From: Ornithinibacillus xuwenensis
GTDB taxonomy: Bacteria > Bacillota > Bacilli > Bacillales > Amphibacillaceae
Assembly: GCF_039614845.1 (NCBI RefSeq)
Contig: NZ_JBDIML010000001.1
Span: 62,001 to 126,000 of the forward strand
Length of the DNA: 64,000 nucleotides
Direction: 5' to 3'
Below, in pieces: positions 51,398 to 60,941 of the stretch. The stretch's first letter is position 1. Each line of letters opens with the position of its first letter. A model generated the notes under the pieces. It did not search any database, was not told the origin of the DNA, and was given only the letters and a program-made list of their open reading frames with translations. The position numbers and the translations under genes were made by a program.

Positions 51398-51726
51398 CCT
51401 TGATTGAATTAAACCAACTACTAAAAGCCACTGGATTACCAGTGGCTTATTCTCATTTTAGAAATACTGAATCATTATCACCACCTAGTCCACCTTTTAT
51501 AACGTATCTCGAATTAGACTCTAATAATTTTTATGCGGATAACAAGACTTATAAACAAGTAAGAAATGTAAATATTGAACTTTATACTAACAAAAAGGAT
51601 CTAGAAGCGGAGAGTAAAATTGAAAATTTACTAGACTCCAATGACATTCCGTATGAAACAACACCTACAGAATGGATAGAATCCGAAAAGCTATTTCAAA
51701 AAATATATGAAATTGGAGTGATATAA
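51394..51726 (+). CDS. Tail terminator/completion-like protein
   Basis: 110 residues in the slot of the tail terminator between gp10-like and major tail genes. PPSPPFITYLEL, YTNKKDLEAESKIENLL and YEIGVI at the end fit that class. Role is caps and joins the tail tube; assignment is by order and general look. Confidence 0.7.
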   Translation: MTLIELNQLLKATGLPVAYSHFRNTESLSPPSPPFITYLELDSNNFYADNKTYKQVRNVNIELYTNKKDLEAESKIENLLDSNDIPYETTPTEWIESEKLFQKIYEIGVI

Positions 51727-51727
51727 A

Positions 51728-52339
51728 ATGGAAAAAATGCTTATTCCATTAGATCTGCAATTCTTTGGAAACAAGGTAAAATTTGGATTAAAAAATGTCC
51801 ACTTTGCGACATTTTCTAAAGACCCAACTACTGGTGCTATTACTTATGATACACCTATACCAATACCAGGAGCTGTAGAAATTAGTCTAGAGCCACGAGG
51901 TGACATGGTTGAATTTTATGCAGATGATATGTTGTATTATTCTGCTCCGAATAATCAGGGATATGACGGAACATTATCTATCGCAAATCTTCCTGAACAA
52001 TTCGAAATTGATGCTCTAGGTGAAGAAAAAGACGAAACTGATATGGTTTTAACTGAAAAGACAACAGCAAAAGGTAAACCGTTTGCTTTCTTATTCGAAT
52101 TCGATGGAGATGTTAAGGCAACTCGTCACGTATTATACAATTGCACTGCAAACAGACCTACTGTATCTAGTGCTACAAAAACGAATTCTGTTGAACCAAC
52201 ACCAACAGAATTAACATTTGTTTCTAGCCCACGTGACACAGATTACGTGGTTAAGAGAAAAACAACTGTAACAACCCCTGCAGCGGTTTACGATTCTTGG
52301 TATTCAACTGTGTTCGAAAAAACAGCTCCGGCAGTTTAA
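51728..52339 (+). CDS. Major tail tube protein
   Basis: 203 residues. VKFGLKNVHFATFSKDPTTG, GAVEISLEPRGDMVEFYADD and the GYDGTLSIANLPEQF segment are characteristic of siphovirus tube proteins (phi13-type). Polymerises along the tape measure. No sheath gene follows, so the tail is non-contractile. Confidence 0.87.
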   Translation: MEKMLIPLDLQFFGNKVKFGLKNVHFATFSKDPTTGAITYDTPIPIPGAVEISLEPRGDMVEFYADDMLYYSAPNNQGYDGTLSIANLPEQFEIDALGEEKDETDMVLTEKTTAKGKPFAFLFEFDGDVKATRHVLYNCTANRPTVSSATKTNSVEPTPTELTFVSSPRDTDYVVKRKTTVTTPAAVYDSWYSTVFEKTAPAV

Positions 52340-52351
52340 TGAGGTGAACTA

Positions 52352-52702
52352 ATGGAAAAAACAATCACAATAGATGGAAAAGACATTCGATTTAAATCAA
52401 CTGCAGCGGCACCATTACGATATAAAGCGCAGTTTGGACGAGACTTTTTTGGTGACATACTTAAAATGGCTCCGTTAGCTAACATTAGTAAAAAGGATAC
52501 AGATAATCTACCGTTAGAATCACTAAAGCACATTGATTTTGATGTGTTTTACAACATCCTTTGGACAATGGCTAAAACAGCAGACAAAAGTATTCCTGAA
52601 CCAATGGAATGGCTAGATGGATTTGATGAATTTCCGTTAATGGAAATTTTCCCTCAAGTTCAAGATCTGTTATTAAAGAATTTAGGAACTAAAAAAAAAT
52701 AA
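52352..52702 (+). CDS. Tail assembly chaperone gpG
   Basis: 116 residues, ATG at 52352. The first part is beta (TITIDGKDIRFKSTAAAPLR) and the rest helical, ending in a lysine run encoded by nine A (52691-52699) right before the stop. This is the un-shifted product of the gpG/gpGT pair that coats the tape measure during tail assembly. Confidence 0.85.
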   Translation: MEKTITIDGKDIRFKSTAAAPLRYKAQFGRDFFGDILKMAPLANISKKDTDNLPLESLKHIDFDVFYNILWTMAKTADKSIPEPMEWLDGFDEFPLMEIFPQVQDLLLKNLGTKKK

Positions 52703-52905
52703 AAAATAAAGAATCGGAAGGTGACCCACTCACTACCGATTCTTTTTTCGTTTTTTGTAAGGCTGCTGGTCTTGATCGTCATGATATGGAAGATATGACA
52801 ATCGGAATGTGCCTTGATTTTATAGAGGAATACAGTCGTCAACGAAATCCTAATGGTACTAATCAAGTCAGAGATGCGAATCAGTCAGACTTTGACAGAT
52901 TCTAA
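52352..52905 (+). CDS. Tail assembly chaperone gpGT, made by -1 frameshift
   Basis: Slipping back one base on the A run at 52691-52699 leaves the stop at 52700 unread and enters a frame that stays open to TAA at 52903. It adds about 68 residues (DSFFVFCKAAGLDRHDMEDM, TIGMCLDFIEEYSRQRN). A 9-bp stem-loop (52709-52717 with 52736-52744) starts 9 bases past the slip site and may stimulate the shift. The T extension has no start codon or ribosome site of its own. This mirrors lambda gpG/gpGT in order and direction of shift. Confidence 0.82.
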
Positions 52906-52920
52906 TAAGGTGGTGAGGCA

Positions 52921-55044
52921 ATGGCTAAAGGTATAAAAGGAATAACCATTGAGTTAGATGGAAATACGAAGCCACTTGAAAAAGCACTTTCTGATGTTAA
53001 TAAGCGTTCAAGAGACCTACAAGGTGAATTGAGATCCGTAGATAGACTGTTAAAGTTTAATCCGGATAATGTAGAATTGCTAGAACAAAAACAAAAGCTT
53101 TTAAATGATCAAATAGAAAACACATCTGACAGATTAAATCGGTTAAAGAATGCACAAAAACAAGTAGAACAACAGTTTAAAAGCGGAGAGATAGGCGAAG
53201 ATCAATTCAGAGCTTTTCAACGTGAAATAATAGCAACAGAAGGACGCTTAGACAACTTTAAAAAACAAGCTAAAAATACGTTTGACCAGATTAATAGTAA
53301 GCAAGCTGTTAACAAGGTTAATCAAGTTGGAGATGCATTTAAGCGTGCAAGTAAAAGAGCGAGAGACTTTGGAAAAGAAGCAAAAGATTCATTTTCAGGG
53401 TTAGGCGCAGCTAGTGCTGGTGGAGCGGCTGCTTTAGGTGGTCTTGTAGCTGGTACATCAGACTATAACAAGGTACTAGCTAGATTAAGAACTAATGCAT
53501 CAAATACAAACGCTGACCTATCGATTGTTGAACAAGCATTTAATAACTTAGTAACTGTTACAGGAGAAGCAGATGCAGCAGGAGAAACTATAGCGAATTT
53601 ACTTGCAACAGGAGTGAAAGATACTCAGTTATTGGACTATGTAAACCAGTTAAACGGTGCATACATTCAATTTAGTGACACATTAAAAACAGAGGGTATT
53701 GCAGATGGTATCCAAGAGTCATTTGCAGTTGGTGAAGCTACTGGTCCATTTCTTGAGTTGTTAGAAAGAAGCAGCGTTGATATTGATACGTTTAATTCGA
53801 AATTACAAGAGGCGAAATCAGAAGGAACTGGATTAGATTTTATCCTCCAAACATTAAGTGAAAATGGATTTGCAGGCATAGCAGAAAAATACAGAGAGCT
53901 AAATCCAGAAATTGCAGACAACGCAGAAGCGAATCAGGAATTAATGAATTCATTAAGTGATTTAGCAATTCTATTTACACCTTTAATCACTAGTCTTACA
54001 GATTTTTTGACAAAGGTGATTGATTGGACAAAAGAAAATCCTAAGTTAGCAAAAACAGTTGCTATAGTAATTGGTGTGATTACTGGATTGAGTGCGGTGT
54101 TTGCTATCCTCGGTCCTATAATAGCAGGCTTGACTAGTCCAATTGGTCTGGTTGTAGCTGCAATCGGGGCGCTTATTGCTGCAGGTGTATTTCTTTGGAG
54201 GAACTGGGATGAGATAAAAGCCAAAGCTTTTGAAATTTGGAATTCAATACTTACATTTTTCTCTGAATTGTTTAATTCCATTATGTCTGTTTTCTCGAAT
54301 GCTTTAGATTGGATCGATGAAAAGACTAATGGAAAATTCAAATCGGTGACTGATGCAATTCGTAAATATCTAGAAATGGGTAAGAAAATTGTAGGGAATG
54401 TAATTGAGTTCTTTAAGAACACATTTAAAAATGGTCTAGATTTTTTAAAGTCTCTTGTCACGCTTGATTTTAAGGGAATGAAAGATGCAATAGGAAATCA
54501 GATGTCGAATATAAAAAATACAATTGCGAACATCTGGAACAATGTAATGGATTTTTTCAAAGGAATAGATCTCTTGCAGATTGGTAAAGACATCATCAGA
54601 GGCTTGATAAATGGAATAAAAAGTATGGCAAAAGGCGTAATTGATGGAGTGAAGGGTGTCGTTGGAGGAGCGATTGAAGGAGCTAAAAAATTGCTTGGAA
54701 TTGCTTCACCTTCTAAGGTATTTAAACAATTTGGTGTTTTTGTGGACCAAGGGTTTATAAATGGTATTGAATCGATGACAAATAAAGTTGCAAAGGCAGG
54801 ACAGGATATGGCTGATTCAGCTATCCCTACAATTTCAAGTATTCCAATTGAGGGTATTGATACTTCTAGTATAAGTACTGATTTATCAGCACAGCAACTA
54901 CAGAGGAAACAACAAATTACTATACAGCCTGCACCAGTTTACTTAAACGATCAATTAGTTGGAGAAATTATTTTTGATATGATGGACCAAGGTTTCTCGT
55001 CACAGATTAGCATGAATGCATACCTAAAGGGTGAACCAGTATGA
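52921..55044 (+). CDS. Tape measure protein
   Basis: 707 residues. It sets tail length and is ejected with DNA. Coiled-coil N-terminus (residues 1-130), glycine/alanine-rich start of the TMP core (GLGAASAGGAAALGGLVAGT near 160), hydrophobic segments near 375-425 (VAIVIGVITGLSAVFAILG; LVVAAIGALIAAGVFLWR) and the typical FKQFGVFVDQGFINGI end. At about 0.15 nm per residue this predicts a tail of roughly 100 nm. GGTGGTGAG before the ATG. Confidence 0.92.
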   Translation: MAKGIKGITIELDGNTKPLEKALSDVNKRSRDLQGELRSVDRLLKFNPDNVELLEQKQKLLNDQIENTSDRLNRLKNAQKQVEQQFKSGEIGEDQFRAFQREIIATEGRLDNFKKQAKNTFDQINSKQAVNKVNQVGDAFKRASKRARDFGKEAKDSFSGLGAASAGGAAALGGLVAGTSDYNKVLARLRTNASNTNADLSIVEQAFNNLVTVTGEADAAGETIANLLATGVKDTQLLDYVNQLNGAYIQFSDTLKTEGIADGIQESFAVGEATGPFLELLERSSVDIDTFNSKLQEAKSEGTGLDFILQTLSENGFAGIAEKYRELNPEIADNAEANQELMNSLSDLAILFTPLITSLTDFLTKVIDWTKENPKLAKTVAIVIGVITGLSAVFAILGPIIAGLTSPIGLVVAAIGALIAAGVFLWRNWDEIKAKAFEIWNSILTFFSELFNSIMSVFSNALDWIDEKTNGKFKSVTDAIRKYLEMGKKIVGNVIEFFKNTFKNGLDFLKSLVTLDFKGMKDAIGNQMSNIKNTIANIWNNVMDFFKGIDLLQIGKDIIRGLINGIKSMAKGVIDGVKGVVGGAIEGAKKLLGIASPSKVFKQFGVFVDQGFINGIESMTNKVAKAGQDMADSAIPTISSIPIEGIDTSSISTDLSAQQLQRKQQITIQPAPVYLNDQLVGEIIFDMMDQGFSSQISMNAYLKGEPV

Positions 55045-55856
55045 GAAATTTAATTCATTTATGGGATATAAATGGCGTAAAAATTAACTTATCTAAATAT
55101 GGACTAATTGGAAGACGTTTGATTGTGCCTTCTCCATCTTATACAACCACAGAAGAAAGTGTTGAAGGACGACCGGGTAGTATAGTTCTTGGTAAACAAT
55201 TAAATCCACGTCCATTAACTGCTATCTTCATTGTTGAAGCATCGGATTATGCAGATGTTCTATTATTGAGAGATGAACTGTTCAATTTATTTAGAGATAA
55301 GTTCTATGTTGGTGAAGTTGATCAACCAGGTAAAAGATGGCTAGTTGAATGCGAAGCTCAATGGGAGTTGGATAGAATAAATATTAATACTAGTTCTATA
55401 GAAGTTCCTTTAACAGCTAGGAAAGGGTTGTCGGAATCAGTCGAAACTTCTTTAACTCCATTTGAATGGGATGCCAATATGTGGCAATGGGGAATGGGAA
55501 TTCCTTATGATGATTATTCATATGAGCACACAACTAACAAATTCAAAATTTATAATGCCGGCACTGAGATTGTAGATCCACGATACATGGAATTAAAGAT
55601 TACAATTAAAGGGAGCGCAACTGAATACGTGGAGTTAATAAACCTAACTACAGGTGAAACTTACCGGTATAACGGTGTTCTACAAGCAGGCGATACTTTA
55701 GTAATAGACAAACTAAGAAGTACCAAGAACAGTCTTTCTGTGTTCCGAGATACAAATAAGAAATTAATAACGCTCGCACCTGGTCCTAATGATTTTGAAA
55801 TTATAGGGGCATCGGTCGAGCGTATTTCTTTTGACTTTCGATTTTACTATGTATAG
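55041..55856 (+). CDS. Distal tail protein (Dit)
   Basis: 271 residues, 4-base overlap with the tape measure gene. Family traits: LIGRRLIVPSPSYTTTEESV then EGRPGSIVLGK at the N-terminus, a beta-sandwich with LELDRININTSS-like LDRININTSSIEVPL, and a galectin-like C-terminal half. It forms the hub joining tube and tip. Confidence 0.85.
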   Translation: MRNLIHLWDINGVKINLSKYGLIGRRLIVPSPSYTTTEESVEGRPGSIVLGKQLNPRPLTAIFIVEASDYADVLLLRDELFNLFRDKFYVGEVDQPGKRWLVECEAQWELDRININTSSIEVPLTARKGLSESVETSLTPFEWDANMWQWGMGIPYDDYSYEHTTNKFKIYNAGTEIVDPRYMELKITIKGSATEYVELINLTTGETYRYNGVLQAGDTLVIDKLRSTKNSLSVFRDTNKKLITLAPGPNDFEIIGASVERISFDFRFYYV

Positions 55857-55868
55857 GAGGTTGGTGAT

Positions 55869-57866
55869 ATGCAGCTACATCGCACAGATACACCATTCAA
55901 TAGGGATGAACGAAATAAACAAAATGAAAATTGGGAGGCAATTGAACAAGGGTATAACAATGTAGTTGAAACAGTCTCCATTAAAGCATTTAACGAAGTG
56001 GTGAATGCAGCGAAGTTAAATTGGCAAAATCCTGTAGACACATACGAAGATATCACACCAACCTATCCTAATCCAGAAGAAGGTTGGGCGGTTATGGCGA
56101 GGAAAGATTCTTCTGATTATCCAACTGGACCAGATGATGAAAGACGCGCAGGTACCGTTTGGCGTTATACTGGAACTGAGTGGAAGGCAATACAACAAAT
56201 AGATCCTACTGTTATTAATGAAGTAGATACACGACTTACCGAACAGTTAGACCAAGCTAAGATTGATGAAAATGGTTTTGTTTACCCTTCCGTAAAAGAC
56301 CGGCTAGACACAGAACATGAAGAAGTTACCACACAGTTGGCACAGGAAACGAATAATATAGAATCTTCTAGTGTAGTTTTTAAGAAAATGAATACCTCCC
56401 CAACATCCACGTTGGGAAATCAATTAACCATTTGTTGTTGGGGAAACTCATTAACTGCTGGAAATGGAGCTAGTGAAGGTGGAGATTGGCCAACTAGATT
56501 AAAAGAATATCTAAATCAAATCTCCCGTTCAGGTCAAACAATAAATATCATAAATCGTGGTGTTGGTGGAGACAACACAAAAATGAGCGATGAAAGATGG
56601 CCAACACCAAGCGGTGCAGATATAACTATCTTATTTTTAGGTACTAACGATTACGATCATGTAAGATCAATGGAAGAATTTACGTATCACTACGAGAACA
56701 TTATGAAAAGAGAACTGAATAATGGTACGAGCTTAGTTCTTGTAACTGCACCTCAATGGGGTTCAAAGGATTGGATGGTTAAACCATCCAATGGCTCACT
56801 GCAAGATTACAATGAAGTAATAAAGGGCTTAGGCAGAAAATATAATGCGCCAGTTTTAGATTTATTCGCTGAGACAAGAAACCTAGATGCATCAGCTTAT
56901 AAAGACGGAGAGGGAGTACCAAAGATACACTACAATGACGTTGGTTATCAAATGGTTTCCCAAAAAATTGCAGCTATGATTGGTTTTCAAGCTCCGACAA
57001 CTATAAACCCATTAAAGAATGGTGGTTTTCTAGGTGTAAGACCTGCTGTTGACGGTATTAAATTTCAAGGTAATTACTATTATCTTGACGATCAGGTAAG
57101 ATATCCTACTCCAGGAGAAACAAATGTAGGTAGAGGATTAGGGGTTCAAACTGCTGACACGGAGTTGGTGTTTTATTATGGTGTCTATGTTGAAGAAGAT
57201 AACCTTGCGATAATCCCGTCATTTAAATTTACTGCAATCGATGGGACTGAAAAATTAGAGGTATCAATTAACAATAATAGCATGCCAATAAACTACAATA
57301 ACTCTTTAATGTATTATACCGATGTTACCAGAGGATACCCAACTTCACGATTAAATCTAACAAATGCAAATTTTCCTAATGGGTTTGCCTTGCCGAATGT
57401 AACTCAAAACTTCTATAAATCACCAGCAAATGCAAAATACTTGATTTTCCCTACAAAGGGATACTACACAATAAAAGTATCCATGAAATATTGTGAGTTT
57501 CATGGATTCGATTTAGTGTCAGCAAATACAATGATGTTAATGCGATCAAGAACAGATACAGGTTGGGTTCCTTTTACCGTGCAAAATGGTGCTGTCAAAC
57601 AAGGGAGTGCCTCTTTAGAAAATGTATATAGGATTGAAAGAAGAGGTAATCTAAACGAAGTTACGGTGAGATTGAATTTAACAGGGGTTCAAGTAGGTGT
57701 GACATTTGCTCAATTACCAAGTAACGTAGCAGATGGAATTGTTAAACATTTTTGGCTGAATGATAGTAACAAGCCTATCCGTGTTGCTGTGGGGGCTACA
57801 GGTGCAATAGCTACAGGCGCAACACCTACATCTACCTTAATTGGAGAATTTAGTTATAAGATTTAA
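55869..57866 (+). CDS. Tail/baseplate protein with SGNH esterase domain
   Basis: 665 residues. Residues 1-160 are an attachment region starting MQLHRTDTPFNRDERNKQNE. Residues about 185-375 are an SGNH/GDSL-type hydrolase: block I WGNSLTAGNGAS (nucleophile serine), the oxyanion glycine GVGGDNTKM, block III LFLGTNDYD, and block V HYNDVGY (catalytic histidine with an upstream acidic residue). The remainder is beta-rich and probably receptor-facing. Such enzymes deacetylate cell-wall or capsule sugars during adsorption. It is placed between Dit and the tail endopeptidase-type protein, an unusual order. Confidence 0.85.
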   Translation: MQLHRTDTPFNRDERNKQNENWEAIEQGYNNVVETVSIKAFNEVVNAAKLNWQNPVDTYEDITPTYPNPEEGWAVMARKDSSDYPTGPDDERRAGTVWRYTGTEWKAIQQIDPTVINEVDTRLTEQLDQAKIDENGFVYPSVKDRLDTEHEEVTTQLAQETNNIESSSVVFKKMNTSPTSTLGNQLTICCWGNSLTAGNGASEGGDWPTRLKEYLNQISRSGQTINIINRGVGGDNTKMSDERWPTPSGADITILFLGTNDYDHVRSMEEFTYHYENIMKRELNNGTSLVLVTAPQWGSKDWMVKPSNGSLQDYNEVIKGLGRKYNAPVLDLFAETRNLDASAYKDGEGVPKIHYNDVGYQMVSQKIAAMIGFQAPTTINPLKNGGFLGVRPAVDGIKFQGNYYYLDDQVRYPTPGETNVGRGLGVQTADTELVFYYGVYVEEDNLAIIPSFKFTAIDGTEKLEVSINNNSMPINYNNSLMYYTDVTRGYPTSRLNLTNANFPNGFALPNVTQNFYKSPANAKYLIFPTKGYYTIKVSMKYCEFHGFDLVSANTMMLMRSRTDTGWVPFTVQNGAVKQGSASLENVYRIERRGNLNEVTVRLNLTGVQVGVTFAQLPSNVADGIVKHFWLNDSNKPIRVAVGATGAIATGATPTSTLIGEFSYKI

Positions 57867-57891
57867 TGGTAAATGGAGTTAACAGTGCGGT

Positions 57892-57922
57892 AATAGACAC
57901 TCTTGTTAGGGTGTCTATTTTA
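57892..57922 (+). terminator. Terminator after the SGNH tail gene
   Basis: A 9-bp stem (AATAGACAC with GTGTCTATT) with a 10-nt loop and a short TT tail, placed between two tail genes. Probably partial. Confidence 0.65.
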
Positions 57923-57946
57923 GATTAAGTCGAAAGAGGTGAAATC

Positions 57947-59923
57947 TTGATAATCGTTAAAGATTTGCTGCAAAATGAAGAGGCATTAACAGACTTTAAT
58001 GAATTTACAAGGGTTCGAAAAGTGAATGGTGAAAAAACTGTATCCATGACTGTCATTCCGTCTGGTAATAATGAGTATTCTTATCCGATGGTTGAAGAGG
58101 AATCGACAGTTATTCATGACGACGAAGAATATATTATTAAGAAGATGTCAGAGAGGTCTGTTGGTAAAAGAACTATAAAGCGTATTGATGCAGTGCATAA
58201 ATTCTATGTCGACCTAATTAATAAGCAGCAATCAAAAATTCACAACGGATCGATTACCTTTAATAACTATATGAACCTTGTCTTTGATGGTACCGGCTAT
58301 TCTTTTTTAGCAGAGGATGCATTCGGTGCAGAGGAATTTGAGAATCTTGGGAATGATACTAGGCTTGCGCTTCTTGCAAAGGGATTAGAGCGTTTTGAAG
58401 CTGAATTAGAACTTGTAGGTACTCAAGTTAGGTTTAAGAAACGTATTGGCAATGACACAGACTTCCAATTCCGTTATGGCCATAATATCAAAACAATCGA
58501 AAGAAGCGTGGACACTACCAATCTAACAACTATCATTCATGGTAAGTGGAAAGATGGAACTGAATTAACCTACCGAAGTCCTAACGCTGATATATTTGGT
58601 GAAATTGAAGCGCCATTATTTACAGATGAACGTTTTAAATCCAAATCAACAAGACTTGAAGCAATGAAGAAGAGTTTAAATGATACACCGGAGTTTTCCA
58701 TTATAATTGACTTTGCTGATTTACGTGCTGCAGGATACCCTTATACAGTGCCGAATGAAGGAGATAGCGTATTTGTCATCTATGAACCTATGAATGATTT
58801 ACTAATTGAAACACGTATCCTCGAAATCAATGAGAAGTTCGATGCTAACTTAAAACCTATTAAAACAACTGTCACCCTTGCAAATTATAAAAAGACCTTT
58901 GCTGGAACGATGTTTAATAACGTTCAGAAGCAACTACGCAAGATAACTAACGATGATGGCATGATTAAGTATGATGTCCTCGATGAAGCTGTCAGAATTG
59001 CAACAGAAGCATTGCAAAGTGCTCAAACAGAACTAATCTTTGACAATGGAATAATTGCTCGAGACAAAAACGATCCTAACAAGATCGTTTTATTTAATTC
59101 TGCTGGTATTGGTATTAGTGAAGATGGTGGTCAAACTTTTAATACTGCTATGACGGGTGAAGGTGTAGTAGCTGATGTCATAACTGCAGGTATTCTACGA
59201 GGTATTGTTATTCAAGGTGTTGAAATCAATGGTTCAGAATTTAATACCATAGGTTCTTCTAGCGATGTAATAAGAATTGTAGATGGAACATTGGTATCAA
59301 AATCAGGTGATGACCAAACAACTTTGAACAGTGGTACATTTGAAATCAAAACGAAATATAGTAATGGTTATGGTAGATTACTAATTTCACCACAGGGTTT
59401 TCAGTTTTTTGCTGGTGAAACAGAAGACTCAATTAATCGTTATTTAGGAAATTTTACTTTTGCTATTGGTCCTAATTATTCGGACTGGGTAACAAAAATA
59501 TTCAGTACTGGAGAAATATCTACGAATGACAATATGTATGCAAATGATTTTATTACTAATTCAACTGAAGACATTAAACAAGATATTGAGAAATGGGAAG
59601 AAAACATTTTAGAAGTGATAAAAAATGCAGACTTATGCAAATATCGGTTAAGGGCAGATGTTGAAAAAGGTATTGACCATTGGAAGTATGGGTTTGTATT
59701 AGGCCAAAAATTTAATACGCCAGGACACGTTTTATCGGATAGTGGCAGTGCTATTGCGCAATATTCCATGAACAGCTTATCTATTAAAGGGATTAAAGAT
59801 TTAATAACCGAGAATGAACAAAGAAAAGTAGAAAATGAGCAATTGAAATCTAAAATAGCAGAGTTAAAAACTTTAGTAAGTGAATTAACCAATAGAATCG
59901 TAGCAATAGAAAACGCCAAATAA
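57947..59923 (+). CDS. Tail-associated protein (Prophage_tail type) with endosialidase-chaperone-like C-terminus
   Basis: 658 residues from a TTG at 57947 with AAAGAGGTG upstream. The first ~330 residues match the prophage tail/endopeptidase hub family (DFNEFTRVRKVNGEKTVSMT; IIKKMSERSVGKRTIKRIDA; TLANYKKTFAGTMFNNVQKQ). A beta-repeat shaft lies in the middle. The end resembles the S74 intramolecular chaperone that trimerises fibres and then is cleaved off (TNSTEDIKQDIEKWEENILE; GIDHWKYGFVLGQKFNTPGH; SGSAIAQYSMNSLSIKGIKD) plus a trimeric coiled coil. AGGTGAAATC before the start. Confidence 0.82.
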   Translation: MIIVKDLLQNEEALTDFNEFTRVRKVNGEKTVSMTVIPSGNNEYSYPMVEEESTVIHDDEEYIIKKMSERSVGKRTIKRIDAVHKFYVDLINKQQSKIHNGSITFNNYMNLVFDGTGYSFLAEDAFGAEEFENLGNDTRLALLAKGLERFEAELELVGTQVRFKKRIGNDTDFQFRYGHNIKTIERSVDTTNLTTIIHGKWKDGTELTYRSPNADIFGEIEAPLFTDERFKSKSTRLEAMKKSLNDTPEFSIIIDFADLRAAGYPYTVPNEGDSVFVIYEPMNDLLIETRILEINEKFDANLKPIKTTVTLANYKKTFAGTMFNNVQKQLRKITNDDGMIKYDVLDEAVRIATEALQSAQTELIFDNGIIARDKNDPNKIVLFNSAGIGISEDGGQTFNTAMTGEGVVADVITAGILRGIVIQGVEINGSEFNTIGSSSDVIRIVDGTLVSKSGDDQTTLNSGTFEIKTKYSNGYGRLLISPQGFQFFAGETEDSINRYLGNFTFAIGPNYSDWVTKIFSTGEISTNDNMYANDFITNSTEDIKQDIEKWEENILEVIKNADLCKYRLRADVEKGIDHWKYGFVLGQKFNTPGHVLSDSGSAIAQYSMNSLSIKGIKDLITENEQRKVENEQLKSKIAELKTLVSELTNRIVAIENAK

Positions 59924-59937
59924 GGCGTGTTTTTTTA
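59913..59937 (+). terminator. Terminator at the end of the tail module
   Basis: ACGCC pairs with GGCGT over a 6-nt loop, then a run of T; it overlaps the stop codon of the tail gene. Confidence 0.75.
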
Positions 59938-60021
59938 TGGTTAAGAAGGTGCTAATAGAATTGAATATATTAATGTGTTCTAGAGAAAATAAGGGGTAAA
60001 TAGTTAAGGGAAGTGCTTATT

Positions 60022-60582
60022 ATGGATCAAAATCAAGAGGTTTTGCTTGCAGAAATAAGAGAACAAGCCAGGAGGACTTACGAATTAGGACTTGATTATT
60101 GGAAAGAATATTCAAGCATTAACGACCTTCAGTTCTGGATTATTGTATTGATGGTAATTGTTCCGTTAGTAATATTGCTAATTAAAATTGATACTAAAGA
60201 TACATTATTATTGGCTTTTTACGGATTGAATTACCATGTTTGGTTTGCTTATACTAATTCTGCAGGTATTAAAATGGGTTTATGGGAATATCCCTTTGAA
60301 TTATTACCTATATTACCTAGTTTTGCATTAGATGCATCTCTAGTACCTGTTTGTTATATGTTGGTTTATCAATGGACACTTAATCATAAGAAAAGCTTCT
60401 ATTTCTATTCCACTCTATTATCAGGGATATTGGCGTTTGTTTTTAAACCTATTCTAGTCTACTTTAATTTTTTTCGAATGTTTGATGGGATAAACTATCT
60501 TCATTTATTTTTGTTTTACATTGGCTTTTTCCTAGTCTCGAAGGGAGTGACGAATATATTCTTGAAAATACAGAAGAAGTAG
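60022..60582 (+). CDS. CBO0543-family membrane protein, probable moron
   Basis: 186 residues; ATG at 60022 with AAGGGAAG upstream. A short cytoplasmic start is followed by five to six hydrophobic helices, with family landmarks LDYWKEYSSINDLQFWIIVL, GLWEYPFELLPILPSF, YMLVYQW and KPILVYFNFF. Such proteins are common chromosomal genes of Bacillaceae with unknown role. Here one sits alone, between two terminators, between tail and lysis genes: the hallmark of an acquired cargo gene. Confidence 0.75.
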   Translation: MDQNQEVLLAEIREQARRTYELGLDYWKEYSSINDLQFWIIVLMVIVPLVILLIKIDTKDTLLLAFYGLNYHVWFAYTNSAGIKMGLWEYPFELLPILPSFALDASLVPVCYMLVYQWTLNHKKSFYFYSTLLSGILAFVFKPILVYFNFFRMFDGINYLHLFLFYIGFFLVSKGVTNIFLKIQKK

Positions 60583-60630
60583 CGTAAAGCTATATACTAT
60601 TACTTAAAAACTAAATATTTTCAGTGTAAA

Positions 60631-60661
60631 AGGCACTCAATTTATAAGGAGTGTCTTTTTT
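60631..60661 (+). terminator. Terminator after the moron gene
   Basis: An 8-bp stem (AGGCACTC with GAGTGTCT, one G-T pair), a 10-nt loop and six T, just before the lysis cassette. Confidence 0.8.
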
Positions 60662-60684
60662 ATGTCTAAATTTCGGAGGTAAAC

Positions 60685-60939
60685 ATGACATTACAAGAAC
60701 TAACTTATCTAATTACGGTGATTTCATTTCTGGGTGGAATCGCTATTTTTTTGTTCAAAAAGATTGTTATCGAACCATTACAGAAATCAATCAATTTACT
60801 TAATGACACTTTGAAAGGGTTCAAACTTAGTACAGATAAAGAGCTAGAACTTCACGAAAAGGAAATTGATTACCTTAAAGAAAAAACAACCAGGCATGAC
60901 GAACAAATAAAAACATTATTCTCGAAGGGAGGTGAGTAG
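60685..60939 (+). CDS. XhlA-like small membrane protein of the lysis cassette
   Basis: 84 residues: one hydrophobic helix near the N-terminus (YLITVISFLGGIAIFLF) then a long charged coiled coil. The layout is like XhlA/BhlA-type accessory lysis proteins or DUF7365-type proteins placed before holins. CGGAGG before the ATG. Confidence 0.65.
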   Translation: MTLQELTYLITVISFLGGIAIFLFKKIVIEPLQKSINLLNDTLKGFKLSTDKELELHEKEIDYLKEKTTRHDEQIKTLFSKGGE

Positions 60940-60941
60940 TT

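Noticed and set aside
56389..57866. Diversity-generating retroelement target in the tail gene
   Set aside because: No reverse transcriptase or template repeat is present in the window.
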